Shown in pieces: positions 39,569-47,973 of a stretch of DNA of 64,000 nt. The notes beneath the pieces are model-generated. The model worked only from the letters and a program-made list of their open reading frames with translations. It made no database searches and was not told the DNA's origin. Every line of letters starts with the position of its first letter. Position 1 is the first letter of the stretch. Origin of the DNA: Roseiarcus sp963717215 (lineage in GTDB: Bacteria; Pseudomonadota; Alphaproteobacteria; Rhizobiales; Beijerinckiaceae); the NCBI GenBank assembly GCA_963717215.1, contig CAVQVS010000008.1, positions 1-64,000 of the forward strand. The letters run 5' to 3'. Position numbers and translations under genes: made by a program.

Positions 39569-40600
39569 ATGCGCCAGACCCTCTCCCGCTTCGCCCCCGA
39601 CACGTTCACCCTGCTCCTGGTTGCGACCGTCGCGCTGGCGAGCTTCGCCCCGCCGACGGCTGCGCTCGAGACGCCGGTCAAGATCGCGACCGATGTCGCG
39701 ATCGCCTTCATGTTCTTCCTCTATGGCGCGCGGCTCGCGACGGCGAATGTGATCGCGGGCGTCGCGCATTGGCGCCTGCATGCGCTCGTGCTCGCCTCGA
39801 CCTTCGTCCTGTTCCCGCTCGTCGGGCTCGCCCTCTTTCATGCTCTGCCGCAATGGCTCGTGCCCGGCCCGCTCGCCCTGGGCATGCTCTACCTCTGTCT
39901 CCTGCCCTCGACGATCCAGTCCTCGCTCGCCTTCACCTCAATCGCCGGCGGCAACGTTCCCGCGGCCATGTGCTCGGCGACGCTGTCGAGCCTGATCGGC
40001 GCGGTGGCGACGCCGTTGCTGGTCGCGATGTTCGCCTCCGCGAGAGGCGGCGCGCCGACCGCCGACGCGATCCGCGAAATCGCGCTTCTTCTCGTCGCGC
40101 CCCTCGTTGCGGGCCAGTTGTTGCGACCCTGGATCGGCGGCTTCGTCCTGCGCCAGAAGGCGATCCTGTCCGCGACCGATCGCGGCTCGATCCTGCTCGT
40201 GGTCTATGGCGCCTTCGGCCACGCGGTCAGCGCCGGTCTATGGCATGCGCTGCCGATCAGCGGCTTCGCAATCATGATCGTCATCGAGGCTCTTGTTCTG
40301 GCGTTCATGCTCTGCGCCACCTATGCCGCCGCGAAGGCTTTCGGCTTCAATCGCGAGGACACGATCGCTATCGTCTTCTGCGGATCGAAGAAAAGCCTTG
40401 CCGCCGGAGTGCCCATGGCGGGCGTGCTGTTCCCCGGCCCGCAGCTCGGCATGATCCTCCTGCCGACCATGCTCTTCCACCAGATGCAGCTCATGGTTTG
40501 CGCCGTGCTGGCGCGGCGCTGGGCGCAGGAAGGGAAGCCCGAGACTCAAGCGCCGCGCGCAGTCGCGCCGCCTCTTGGCGCGGTGGCGGCGGCAAGGTGA
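39569..40600 (+). CDS. BASS-family (bile acid:sodium symporter-like) transporter
   Basis: The product is polytopic with about ten hydrophobic segments and the bile acid:sodium symporter layout of the SBF-like group: DVAIAFMFFLYGARLATANV near residue 45, LLPSTIQSSLAFTSIAGGNV near 110 at the sodium-binding core, and FCGSKKSLAAGVPMAGVLF near 275, which is the crossover region. It starts at the ATG at 39569 (MRQTLSRFAPDTFTLLL), preferred over an in-frame ATG at 39506 because the latter lies in the LysR intergenic region. About 343 residues. The substrate is unknown; members of this group move organic acids or arsenite-type anions. Confidence 0.85.
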   Translation: MRQTLSRFAPDTFTLLLVATVALASFAPPTAALETPVKIATDVAIAFMFFLYGARLATANVIAGVAHWRLHALVLASTFVLFPLVGLALFHALPQWLVPGPLALGMLYLCLLPSTIQSSLAFTSIAGGNVPAAMCSATLSSLIGAVATPLLVAMFASARGGAPTADAIREIALLLVAPLVAGQLLRPWIGGFVLRQKAILSATDRGSILLVVYGAFGHAVSAGLWHALPISGFAIMIVIEALVLAFMLCATYAAAKAFGFNREDTIAIVFCGSKKSLAAGVPMAGVLFPGPQLGMILLPTMLFHQMQLMVCAVLARRWAQEGKPETQAPRAVAPPLGAVAAAR

Positions 40601-40687
40601 AGGGGCGTCGCGCGTGCAGCGGCTGGCCGATCGCCGACAAATGGCGTCCGCGCTTCCTGCTCGCGCTCCTGCATCGCCCCGGCCACA

Positions 40688-41090
40688 TCAGGCCTGGCGC
40701 AGCCAATTTTCCCGGAGGAGGCCCTTGATGCGCCCGAACTCCAATTCATTGTCCGTGATGATGATGCAGTCGACAGCCACCGCATGAGCGGCGATAAGCA
40801 GGTTATTGGCGCCAATGGTTGGCCCGCTCGCTCGAGCCGAACGCGGATCACGCCATAGACTTCGTCGGCAGGCGCCTCGAAAGGAAGGACGTCAAGCGCG
40901 CCCAAAACGGCCTCTAGCGAGCCGTCAGTCGCTGCGACCCTTTCTTCGCAGCGCCATATCGCAATTCCGCCGCGACGATGACGCTCGTGCACACCTCAGC
41001 CTCGCCCACCTTGCCGATATGCTGGGCGATGCGGCCTTGCGGGCGCCCAACGAGATCCGAGACAATGTTGGCGCCAAGCAGATACCGCAA
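40688..41090 (-). pseudogene. broken second VapC-type PIN toxin gene
   Basis: A PIN-domain toxin can be pieced together on the minus strand. It starts at a TTG (41090) as RYLLGANIVSDLVGRPQGRI, runs through SVIVAAELRYGAAKKG, EAVLGALDVLPFEAPADEVY and GANNLLIAAHAVAVDCIIIT, and ends LRENWLRQA at 40688. Two -1 changes, near 40917 and 40815, break the frame. The first catalytic Asp, expected in LLDTN, is replaced in LLGAN, and the start codon is not ATG. No antitoxin is visible next to it. It looks decayed, although sequencing errors could add to the impression. Confidence 0.7.
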
Positions 41091-41412
41091 AGACGTTTAT
41101 TTGATCATGAGGTTGAATCAGATCCTGAAAGAGGTCTACCCGCGCGAATATCCCCGCCTCGACCTCATGCCCGAGTTCGTGTGGCGCATCTCGGACAAAG
41201 TGAAGCCGGTTTTCTGGAATTAGCGACGAAAGTCCGCATTAATTCGTCTGTATTGCGATCTGGAGGCGCCTTCCAACTGCACTCGGATGGTTTGAGCGAT
41301 GGTTTGGGCGGAGTCGTTGCTCGGCGGTTCGCAAACCGACGGGCCGAGGCGACCCTTCCCGTAGGGCCAGCGGTCTTCATCCTGAAAAGACCACGTAACG
41401 GAGGAGGAGATC
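41091..41412. other. gap between broken vapC and SnoaL gene
   Basis: 322 bases. A short plus-strand frame (41107-41223, MRLNQILKEVYPREYPRLDL and a tail ending KPVFWN) is open but unrecognised and too short to support as a gene. Nothing else is seen. Confidence 0.3.
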
Positions 41413-41856
41413 ATGCCCGAACCAAGCGTCGCCATTCGCATCGAACAGGCGATCCATAGCTATATCGAGGCCTGCAATAACGGCGACGCCGAGAGCATCG
41501 CAGCGTGTTTCGGTTCCAACGCCGTCCACTATTTTCCGACGGTCGCAAAGTGGTCAGGAGCCTCCGCGATTGGGGCCAATTTCTCGAAACGCGTGCACGC
41601 GTTAGGTCATTTCTGGACGGTCGATAAAGTTCTCGTCGATCCGGATCGATACGCTGGAGTGCTGGAATGGACACAGTTCGACAGGGAGGGCCGGATTCTT
41701 CGCGGAATAGACTGGTTTGTGTTCGAGGCGGGCTCATTTCAAATTCAGGAAATTCGGGCTTACGGCGCTGCGCCAATCCAACGCGACCTGATGCGCCAGG
41801 AGTTGCAGGATTTCGACTATGCGGCAAGGGGCTATCCGATCGCGCGCCCGGCCTGA
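41413..41856 (+). CDS. SnoaL/NTF2-like protein
   Basis: The 147-residue product has a compact alpha-plus-beta-barrel pattern of the NTF2-like superfamily: an N-terminal helix AIRIEQAIHSYIEACNNGDA, then AACFGSNAVHYFPTVAKW, GHFWTVDKVLVDPDRYAGV and a final strand GRILRGIDWFVFEAG. The start ATG at 41413 has a strong GAGGAGG site. Members are isomerases, cyclases or unknown-ligand proteins; no function can be assigned. It lies next to the IS element, whose left end begins 85 bases further on. Confidence 0.8.
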   Translation: MPEPSVAIRIEQAIHSYIEACNNGDAESIAACFGSNAVHYFPTVAKWSGASAIGANFSKRVHALGHFWTVDKVLVDPDRYAGVLEWTQFDREGRILRGIDWFVFEAGSFQIQEIRAYGAAPIQRDLMRQELQDFDYAARGYPIARPA

Positions 41857-41940
41857 CGTGTCGATTTGCGCGGGCTCAATGAGCCATTCGTCGCCAGGCG
41901 GCCCAGGAAGGCGGGCTGGAGCCAAACGCCTCAAGCGACA

Positions 41941-43108
41941 GAGAGCTTTGCAGAAGTTGGCGGATTTGATTCTCTGGGTTGGGCCAAGGAGGATGATTCG
42001 CCGATGACGCGCCGTGACCTGTCGCAGCCTTCGTTCGTTGACGCGATGGTGAGCGGTTATGGGAAGGTTGGAGGCTTTCTGGACCGGATCGAGAAGGCGT
42101 TCGACTGGTCCTTCGTTCGAGGCTCTGCTTTCGTCTATCCATGGCTCAGCGACCGGCGCGCCAGGCTATCCGCCTTTGACGATGTTCAAGATTCTGCTGC
42201 TGCAGCAATGGCACGCGCTCTCTGATCCCGCCGCCGAGGAGGCGGTGCGCGACGGGCTGTCGTTCCGCCGTTTTTGCGGGCTGCCGCTGGAGGTGGAGAC
42301 GCCGGACCACGCCTCGATCTGGCGGTTCCGCCAGACGATCGACAAGCTTGGCCTGTCGATGAAGCTCTTGGCGGAGGTCAACCGCCAGCTCGACGCGCTC
42401 GGCCTTATCGTCAAAAAAGGCACGCTGGTCGATGCGACCATCATCGCTGGCGCAGTCAGGCGGCCTTACGAGGGCGGCGGCGTCAATCCGCGCGATCCCG
42501 CGGCGCGTTTCACGCGCAAGCGCGACAAGACCTATTTTGGCTACAAGGCGCATCTGGCGGTGGACGAGGAGAGCGGCTTGGTGCGTCAGGCTGAGATGAC
42601 TTCGGCCAATGTGCACGACTTCCGCCTGGGCGAAGCACTGATCCAGGGCGACGAGCAGGGCTATTTCGCCGACCGGGCCTATGACAGCCAGGCTTTGCGC
42701 GAGACGCTCGAACGGCGCGGCCTGGTCGATGGGATCGCCTGGAAGGTTAAGCACGCCCGCTATCCGCTCGAGCCCTGGCAAAAGCTCCACAACGCATGGG
42801 CGACCAGCATCCGCTCAGCTGTCGAGCGCGCCTTCGCCACCATGAAGCGCTGGTACGGAATGAGCCGCGTCCGCTACTTCGGGCTCGCGCGCAACGCCTG
42901 CCATCTGCAACTCGTCGCGGCGGCAATGAACATGAAGCGGGCGCTCGTGCTGATGCGAGCGGCCTAGGCGCAGGGGCTCAAGCCCCTTCCGCCCGATCAA
43001 GGCGGGCCCGACAACCACCTCAAGAGACCACAAAAATCGCCCCTACCCCCGCGGACTCAGCCAAACCCGGCCCCCTCAAAGCGAAATCGCTCGTTCTGCA
43101 AAGCTCTC
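41941..43108 (+). mobile_element. IS5-family insertion sequence with intact ends
   Basis: Terminal inverted repeats GAGAGCTTTGCAGAA at 41941-41955 and, as the complement, at 43094-43108 match perfectly over 15 bp. The flanks show CGACA directly before (41936-41940) and directly after (43109-43113), a candidate 5-bp target duplication. The transposase gene fills most of the 1,168 bp. Only one copy is in the window. Confidence 0.9.
42004..42967 (+). CDS. IS5-family DDE transposase, one frameshift as sequenced
   Basis: The transposase starts MTRRDLSQPSFVDAMVSGYG and has the IS5 layout: TMFKILLLQQWHALSDPAAE, then the first acidic residue in GTLVDATIIAGAV, the second in QGYFADRAYDSQA and the Glu in SAVERAFATMKRWYGMSRVR, giving the DDE triad. 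A +1 change near 42111 separates IEKAFDWS from FEALLSSIHG. Some IS elements use programmed frameshifting, but IS5-type transposases are usually one frame. Since similar +1 changes occur all over this part of the window, sequence error is the simpler reading. Confidence 0.88.
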
Positions 43109-43268
43109 CGACATTCCATTTACGAAAAACAGAATCCGTGCTAGCTTTCACAAGTCGCCGGAACCGGCCCTGCCTGTGAAGCCGCCCGACCGCGCGTAGA
43201 AAAACAGAGTGGAGAAATTTTTTTAGCTGAATCGCCTGTAACCCATTGAAAAGTCCCGATTCGAAAAA

Positions 43269-43329
43269 ATAAACGCTAGTAAACGTCAGCACTTTTACTA
43301 GCGTTTATGCTCGTTTACTGGCGTTTATT
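43269..43329. repeat. AT-rich inverted and direct repeat array next to the IS element
   Basis: A perfect 15-bp inverted pair ATAAACGCTAGTAAA (43269-43283) and TTTACTAGCGTTTAT (43294-43308) surrounds ten bases. A third copy with one change, TTTACTGGCGTTTAT (43314-43328), follows directly. The stretch is much more AT-rich than its surroundings and lies just past the lysE stop. It could be a transcription terminator, a recombination or protein-binding site, or a replication iteron-like remnant. I cannot decide by sequence. Confidence 0.7.
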
Positions 43330-43365
43330 GGCGCTTAAGGACGTTCGCGTTGGGCGGGTCGCTCG

Positions 43366-44004
43366 TCACGCCGTGCGGCGCATCGCCCCGCCAGCCGCGT
43401 CGGCGATCGACTTCGCGCCGAACAGGATGAAGATCACCCCCACGAGCCGCGTCACCGCGACGCCATGGGTGAGGAAGAACCGCCGCACCGCCGGCAGGCC
43501 GGCGGCGAAGATCAGGGTCACGTCGGCGAGCAGGAAGCCGGCGAAGGCCGCGATGAACAGCTGGGGCGCGTCGGCCATCTTCAGCGCCCCGATATAGGGG
43601 GCGACGATGGCCGAAAACATCGCGAGCGCCACCGGATAGGACTTCGGGTTGGTGAGGCCGAAGGCCATGCCGGTCGCGAGCGGCCTTTTGGCGCCGATCG
43701 TGCGCGGCGGCGCGTCTTTCTTGGCCGTGACCGCGCGGGCGCCGAGATAGAGGAGATAAAGCCCGCAAACGAAGCCGAGCAGCTCGAATAAAGTGGGCCC
43801 GATGCGGTTCGCCCCGATGATCGCCGCGACCGCAAGCGCGCCCCATGTCACGTCGCCGACCAGATGACCACAAATGAACCAGGCGCCCGCCGCGCGACCG
43901 CGTGAGGCCGCGAGCGTGAACAGAGCGAGGAACGCCGGCCCTGGCGTCACGACATAGAGATAGGCCGCGGCCAGTGAGGCGAGGAGGACTTTGGGATCGG
44001 TCAT
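43366..44004 (-). CDS. LysE/RhtB-family exporter
   Basis: The 212-residue product has about six membrane segments and the LysE-family N-terminal motif VVTPGPAFLALFTLAASRGR, with FGLTNPKSYPVALAMFSAIV in the third segment and FGAKSIADA at the end. LysE and RhtB proteins export amino acids. The start ATG overlaps the mutS stop by four bases (ATGA, 44001-44004), so it is probably co-translated with mutS, an unusual but harmless pairing. Confidence 0.88.
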   Translation of the reverse strand: MTDPKVLLASLAAAYLYVVTPGPAFLALFTLAASRGRAAGAWFICGHLVGDVTWGALAVAAIIGANRIGPTLFELLGFVCGLYLLYLGARAVTAKKDAPPRTIGAKRPLATGMAFGLTNPKSYPVALAMFSAIVAPYIGALKMADAPQLFIAAFAGFLLADVTLIFAAGLPAVRRFFLTHGVAVTRLVGVIFILFGAKSIADAAGGAMRRTA

Positions 44005-46694
44005 TTTGCCTTGTCCTCGATCAGCCTTCTCAGTGCATACAGGGCCTCGAGCGCGTCGCGCGGGCTCATCGCGTCGGGATCGAGCGCCGTGAGCGCCGTT
44101 CGCAACTCGTCAGGCGCGGGCGCCGGAGGCGGCTCGCGCGGCTCGTAGGAAAAGAGCGGCAGCGCGTCGAGCGAGCTGCTCGAACGCGTCGCCTCGAGGC
44201 TGGCGAGCACCTGGCGCGCACGCTTGAGGACGGAGGACGGCAGGCCTGCAAGCTTCGCGACCTGGATGCCGTAAGAGCGGTCGGCTGCGCCGTGGACGAC
44301 CTCGTGCAGGAACGCCAGCGTCCCCTTGAACTCGGTGACACGCATGGTGAGGTTGACGAGCCGCGGCAGCGTCTCCGACAGGGCTGTTAGCTCGTGAAAA
44401 TGAGTCGCGAACAAAGCCCGTGAGCGATTGACGGCGCTCAGATGCTCGACGCAGGCGTAGGCGATCGAGAGTCCGTCGAAGGTCGCCGTGCCGCGGCCGA
44501 TCTCGTCGAGGATCACGAGCGAGCGCGCGGTCGCCTGGTTGAGAATGGCGGCGGTCTCGACCATTTCGACCATGAAGGTCGAACGTCCCCGCGCGAGGTC
44601 GTCCGCCGCGCCGACGCGGGAGAACAGCCGGTCGACGATCCCGATATGCGCGCGCGCCGCCGGCACATAGGCGCCCATTTGCGCGATTAGCGCGATGAGC
44701 GCGTTCTGCCTGAGATAGGTCGATTTGCCCGCCATGTTGGGGCCGGTGACGATGGCGATGCGCCCGCCTTCGCCTTCTTCTCCCGTGAGATCGCAATCAT
44801 TGGCGACGAAGGGTTCGCCGGCTTCTTTCAGCGCCGCCTCGACCACCGGATGGCGGCCGCCCTCGATCCTGAAGCTCAGCGAGGCGTCGACCAAGGGCCG
44901 TGTCCAGTTGCGCTTGACCGCAAGTTCAGCGAGCGCGGCGGCGACGTCGATCTCGGCCAGCGCCGCGCCGAAACCGCGCAGGCGCTCGCCCTCCGCGACG
45001 CAGGCCTGCCGCAAGCGCTCGAAGGCCTCAAGCTCAAGCCCGAGCGCCCGGTCGGCCGCAGAGGCGATGCGCGACGCGAGATCAGCGAGGGCGCTGGTCG
45101 AGAAGCGCATCGCACCGGCCATCGTCTGGCGATGGATGAAGATGGCGTTATGGGGAGGTTTGAGCAGCGTCTCACCAGCGGCCTGAGGCGTCTCGATGAA
45201 ATAGCCAAGAAAGTTGTTGTGTTTGATCCTAAGCTGCCTGACGCCGGCCTGGTCGGCGTATGACGCCTGCAGTCCAGCGATCACGCGGCGGCTTTCGTCG
45301 CGCAGGCTCCGCGCCTCGTCGAGCGCCGCCTCAACGCCCGGACGGACGAACCCTCCGTCGCGCTTGAGAGGCGGCAAATCATCGGCGAGCGTGGCTTCGA
45401 GATCACGCGAAAGTTCGGCGCAATCGGCGCGCAAGCGGGCGTAGGCGCTAAGCAGTTCCGGCGGCAATTCCTGAGCCGCCTCGAGAATGCTGGCTAGCGT
45501 GACCGCCGCGGAGAGGCCGTCGCGGACCGCGGCGAGATCGCGCGGACCTCCGCGGTCAAGGCTGAGACGGGACAGAGCGCGCAGAAAGTCGGGCGCATGC
45601 GTCAGCGCCCGGCGCAGGGCGTCACGCATCGGCGCCTCCTCGACCAGGAAATCAAGCGAGTCGAGCCGCCGGTTGACCGCCTCTGGATCAGTCAGCGGAC
45701 TCGCCAGCCTCTCGGCAAGCAGTCGCGCGCCTGCGGGCGTCACGGTCAGATCGATCGTCGCCAGCACAGACCCCTCGCGTGCGCCGCTCAGTGTCCGTGT
45801 AAGCTCGAGGTTGGCGCGGGTCGCTGGATCGATTTCGAGGCTCGCAGCCCGCGCGCGCCGGGTCGGTGGCGAAAGCGCGGGCCGAGCCTCGAACTGAGTG
45901 CGCTTGACGTAAGCCAGCGCCAGCGCGGCGGCGGCGATCTCGGCGCGGGTGAAAGCGCCGAAGCCGTCGAGGGTTTCGACGCCATAGAACTCGCAGACCC
46001 GGCGCTCCGCGGCTGCGCCGTCGCCGCCGTCGCGCGCGAGCGGCGTCACGGGAACGCGCATCTCACGGACAATCTGGGAAAACAGCGGCTCGTCATACAC
46101 GGCTTGCGAGGCCACGACTTCGCTCGGCTCAAGGCGCGCGAGTTCCGCCGCGAGGCCCGCTTCGTCCGTTTCGCTGAGGGCGACCGCGCCCGTCGACAGG
46201 TCAAGCGCGGCGAGGCCGAAACCCTGTTTTCCCTCGCTCGAACGCAACTTCTGAACGGCCACCAGAAGACGCGCCCGGCCAGGCTCTAGAAGACGTTCCT
46301 CGGTGATCGTGCCGGGCGTGACCAGCCGTACGACGTCGCGCTTGACGACCGACTTCGGTCCCCGCTTTTTCGCCGCAGCCGGGTTTTCGGTCTGCTCACA
46401 GACGGCGACTCGATGGCCGAGAGCGATCAGGCGATTGAGGTAGTCGTCGGCGCGCTCGACCGGCACGCCGCACATACGGATGTCCTCGCCCTCGTGCTTG
46501 CCGCGCTTCGTGAGAACGATGCCGAGCGCTCGGCTGGCGATCTCCGCGTCGTCAAAGAACAGCTCGTAGAAGTCGCCCATCCGGTAGAACAGCAGGCAAC
46601 CCGGATTGACGGCCTTGATTTCGAGATACTGCGCCATCATCGGCGTGAGGCGCGCGGCGGTCTCGGGATTGGGGCTGTCGGTGGAGGCGTCCAT
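44001..46694 (-). CDS. mutS: DNA mismatch repair protein MutS
   Basis: MutS recognises mismatches and starts repair with MutL. The 897-residue product has the mismatch-binding motif LLFYRMGDFYELFFDDAEIA (F-x-E within it) near residue 40, the connector and lever domains, Walker A VTGPNMAGKSTYLRQ near 640, and Walker B RSLVILDEIGRGTATFDGLS. The frame is intact, the first long one in the window without indels. Start ATG at 46694 (MDASTDSPNPETAARLTP). Confidence 0.97.
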   Translation of the reverse strand: MDASTDSPNPETAARLTPMMAQYLEIKAVNPGCLLFYRMGDFYELFFDDAEIASRALGIVLTKRGKHEGEDIRMCGVPVERADDYLNRLIALGHRVAVCEQTENPAAAKKRGPKSVVKRDVVRLVTPGTITEERLLEPGRARLLVAVQKLRSSEGKQGFGLAALDLSTGAVALSETDEAGLAAELARLEPSEVVASQAVYDEPLFSQIVREMRVPVTPLARDGGDGAAAERRVCEFYGVETLDGFGAFTRAEIAAAALALAYVKRTQFEARPALSPPTRRARAASLEIDPATRANLELTRTLSGAREGSVLATIDLTVTPAGARLLAERLASPLTDPEAVNRRLDSLDFLVEEAPMRDALRRALTHAPDFLRALSRLSLDRGGPRDLAAVRDGLSAAVTLASILEAAQELPPELLSAYARLRADCAELSRDLEATLADDLPPLKRDGGFVRPGVEAALDEARSLRDESRRVIAGLQASYADQAGVRQLRIKHNNFLGYFIETPQAAGETLLKPPHNAIFIHRQTMAGAMRFSTSALADLASRIASAADRALGLELEAFERLRQACVAEGERLRGFGAALAEIDVAAALAELAVKRNWTRPLVDASLSFRIEGGRHPVVEAALKEAGEPFVANDCDLTGEEGEGGRIAIVTGPNMAGKSTYLRQNALIALIAQMGAYVPAARAHIGIVDRLFSRVGAADDLARGRSTFMVEMVETAAILNQATARSLVILDEIGRGTATFDGLSIAYACVEHLSAVNRSRALFATHFHELTALSETLPRLVNLTMRVTEFKGTLAFLHEVVHGAADRSYGIQVAKLAGLPSSVLKRARQVLASLEATRSSSSLDALPLFSYEPREPPPAPAPDELRTALTALDPDAMSPRDALEALYALRRLIEDKAK

Positions 46695-46761
46695 CGCCTC
46701 AACCTAGCAAATCAGCCGCGGACGCACAGGACCGGGCGGAAAATATCCACGGGCGCCATGA

Positions 46762-47916
46762 TCAAGCCGCCGTCGCCGGCGCCAGTGCGCCGCGGCGCGC
46801 CTTCATCGCCTTGGCGGCCATCGTATAGCCTCCGCCCGCGCCATCAACGAAATGGACGTGGCCGCGCTCGGTGATCGAGGGGACGAAACAGGTCAGCTGC
46901 GCCGCCTCCTGTCGAAACACGCCCCAGTTCGCATAGTCCTCAGCCGCGGCAAGTCGCGCTTCGAGCTTGTCGGCGAACTCCCGCGTGCAGTCGAGAGTCA
47001 TCCGCAGCCCATCGTCGAATTTCCGGAAGTCGGCGTTCGCTGCGACGTCGCTGGCGTAGAGCGCGGCGTCGAAGCCGCCGGCTTTCAGCTTGAACATATG
47101 AAACGTGACGCCAAGCAGGTAGCTTGCCGTGGCGCTCAGGCGGGCGCGCGCTCGCGAGACACCCGAGGCTGCGTTCACCGAGGCTTCGAGCGCAATCGCC
47201 TTCGCGGGGTCGGCGACGCCGAGGCTGGCGAGCGTGATCGGACGGCCGCTCGAAGGCGCGGCGACGGCCAGCCCGACGATCTCGTTGACGAGGGCGGCAA
47301 ATCGCTGATCGTCGCCGTGCGGGGCAACAATCAGCGACAAGATGACGCCCTGTTTCGCCACCGCGACGCCCCACCGACAGGAGAGACCGGAAAGATCAGG
47401 CTTCACCCCGTGCGACGGCGGGAGTGCATAACGGCCGCGCTTGGCCTCGTCCTCGAACCAGGCGAGGCCGCCGCCGGCGAACATGGCGTAGACGCAATGC
47501 GACGTCGCTCCGTAACGGGCGACCCTGACATCCCGTCCGGCCGCTCGAATCTCGCGGGCCGAAACCGTCGCGACACGCAACTCGAGGCCAAATTCCTCGC
47601 GGGCGAAGTTGGCCATCGCGGCGAGCGCGGCGGCTGCGGCGGGCGTGTCCGACCGGGAGACTGCGAAGCTCGCCCCATCGCCGCCGAACACGAAGGGAAA
47701 CGGCCGCCGGTCGATCGCATTGGCGACTGCGGCGATCACGCCCGCGCCGACCATATTCACGGCCTTATAGCGTCCATCCGCGACAGCCTTGGTCGAGCCG
47801 ACCACGTCCGCAAAACCGACGACCCAATCGTCCGGCAGCGGCCGGTAGTTCTCGGACCTCACCGCATCAGCGAAATCGTCGAAAACCGCGGTGGTCTCGT
47901 AGAAGTCGTCGGCCAT
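46762..47916 (-). CDS. DUF3095 protein with nucleotide-cyclase-like motif
   Basis: The 384-residue product is a DUF3095-family protein by its pattern. An N-terminal VVGFADVVGSTKAVADGRYK resembles the first metal-binding strand of class III nucleotide cyclases. PFPFVFGGDGASFAVSR resembles the second acidic strand of cyclase/GGDEF palm folds, and a C-terminal part has DGLRMTLDCTREFADKLEA. So a nucleotide-binding or cyclase-like catalytic domain is plausible; no product or partner is known to me. It stands alone between mutS and thiD. Confidence 0.75.
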   Translation of the reverse strand: MADDFYETTAVFDDFADAVRSENYRPLPDDWVVGFADVVGSTKAVADGRYKAVNMVGAGVIAAVANAIDRRPFPFVFGGDGASFAVSRSDTPAAAAALAAMANFAREEFGLELRVATVSAREIRAAGRDVRVARYGATSHCVYAMFAGGGLAWFEDEAKRGRYALPPSHGVKPDLSGLSCRWGVAVAKQGVILSLIVAPHGDDQRFAALVNEIVGLAVAAPSSGRPITLASLGVADPAKAIALEASVNAASGVSRARARLSATASYLLGVTFHMFKLKAGGFDAALYASDVAANADFRKFDDGLRMTLDCTREFADKLEARLAAAEDYANWGVFRQEAAQLTCFVPSITERGHVHFVDGAGGGYTMAAKAMKARRGALAPATAA

Positions 47917-47973
47917 GTCCGCTCAACCTGCGCGCGAGAAGCATGAGACTAACCTGAATACGGGACGGACGCT

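Noticed and set aside
41107..41223. Plus-strand frame MRLNQILKEVYPREYPRLDL and on
   Set aside because: Only 38 codons, no ribosome site, no recognised family. It could be a gene remnant but cannot be supported.
43269..43329. CRISPR array
   Set aside because: The repeats are too few, too short and partly inverted, without spacers of regular length and no cas genes.
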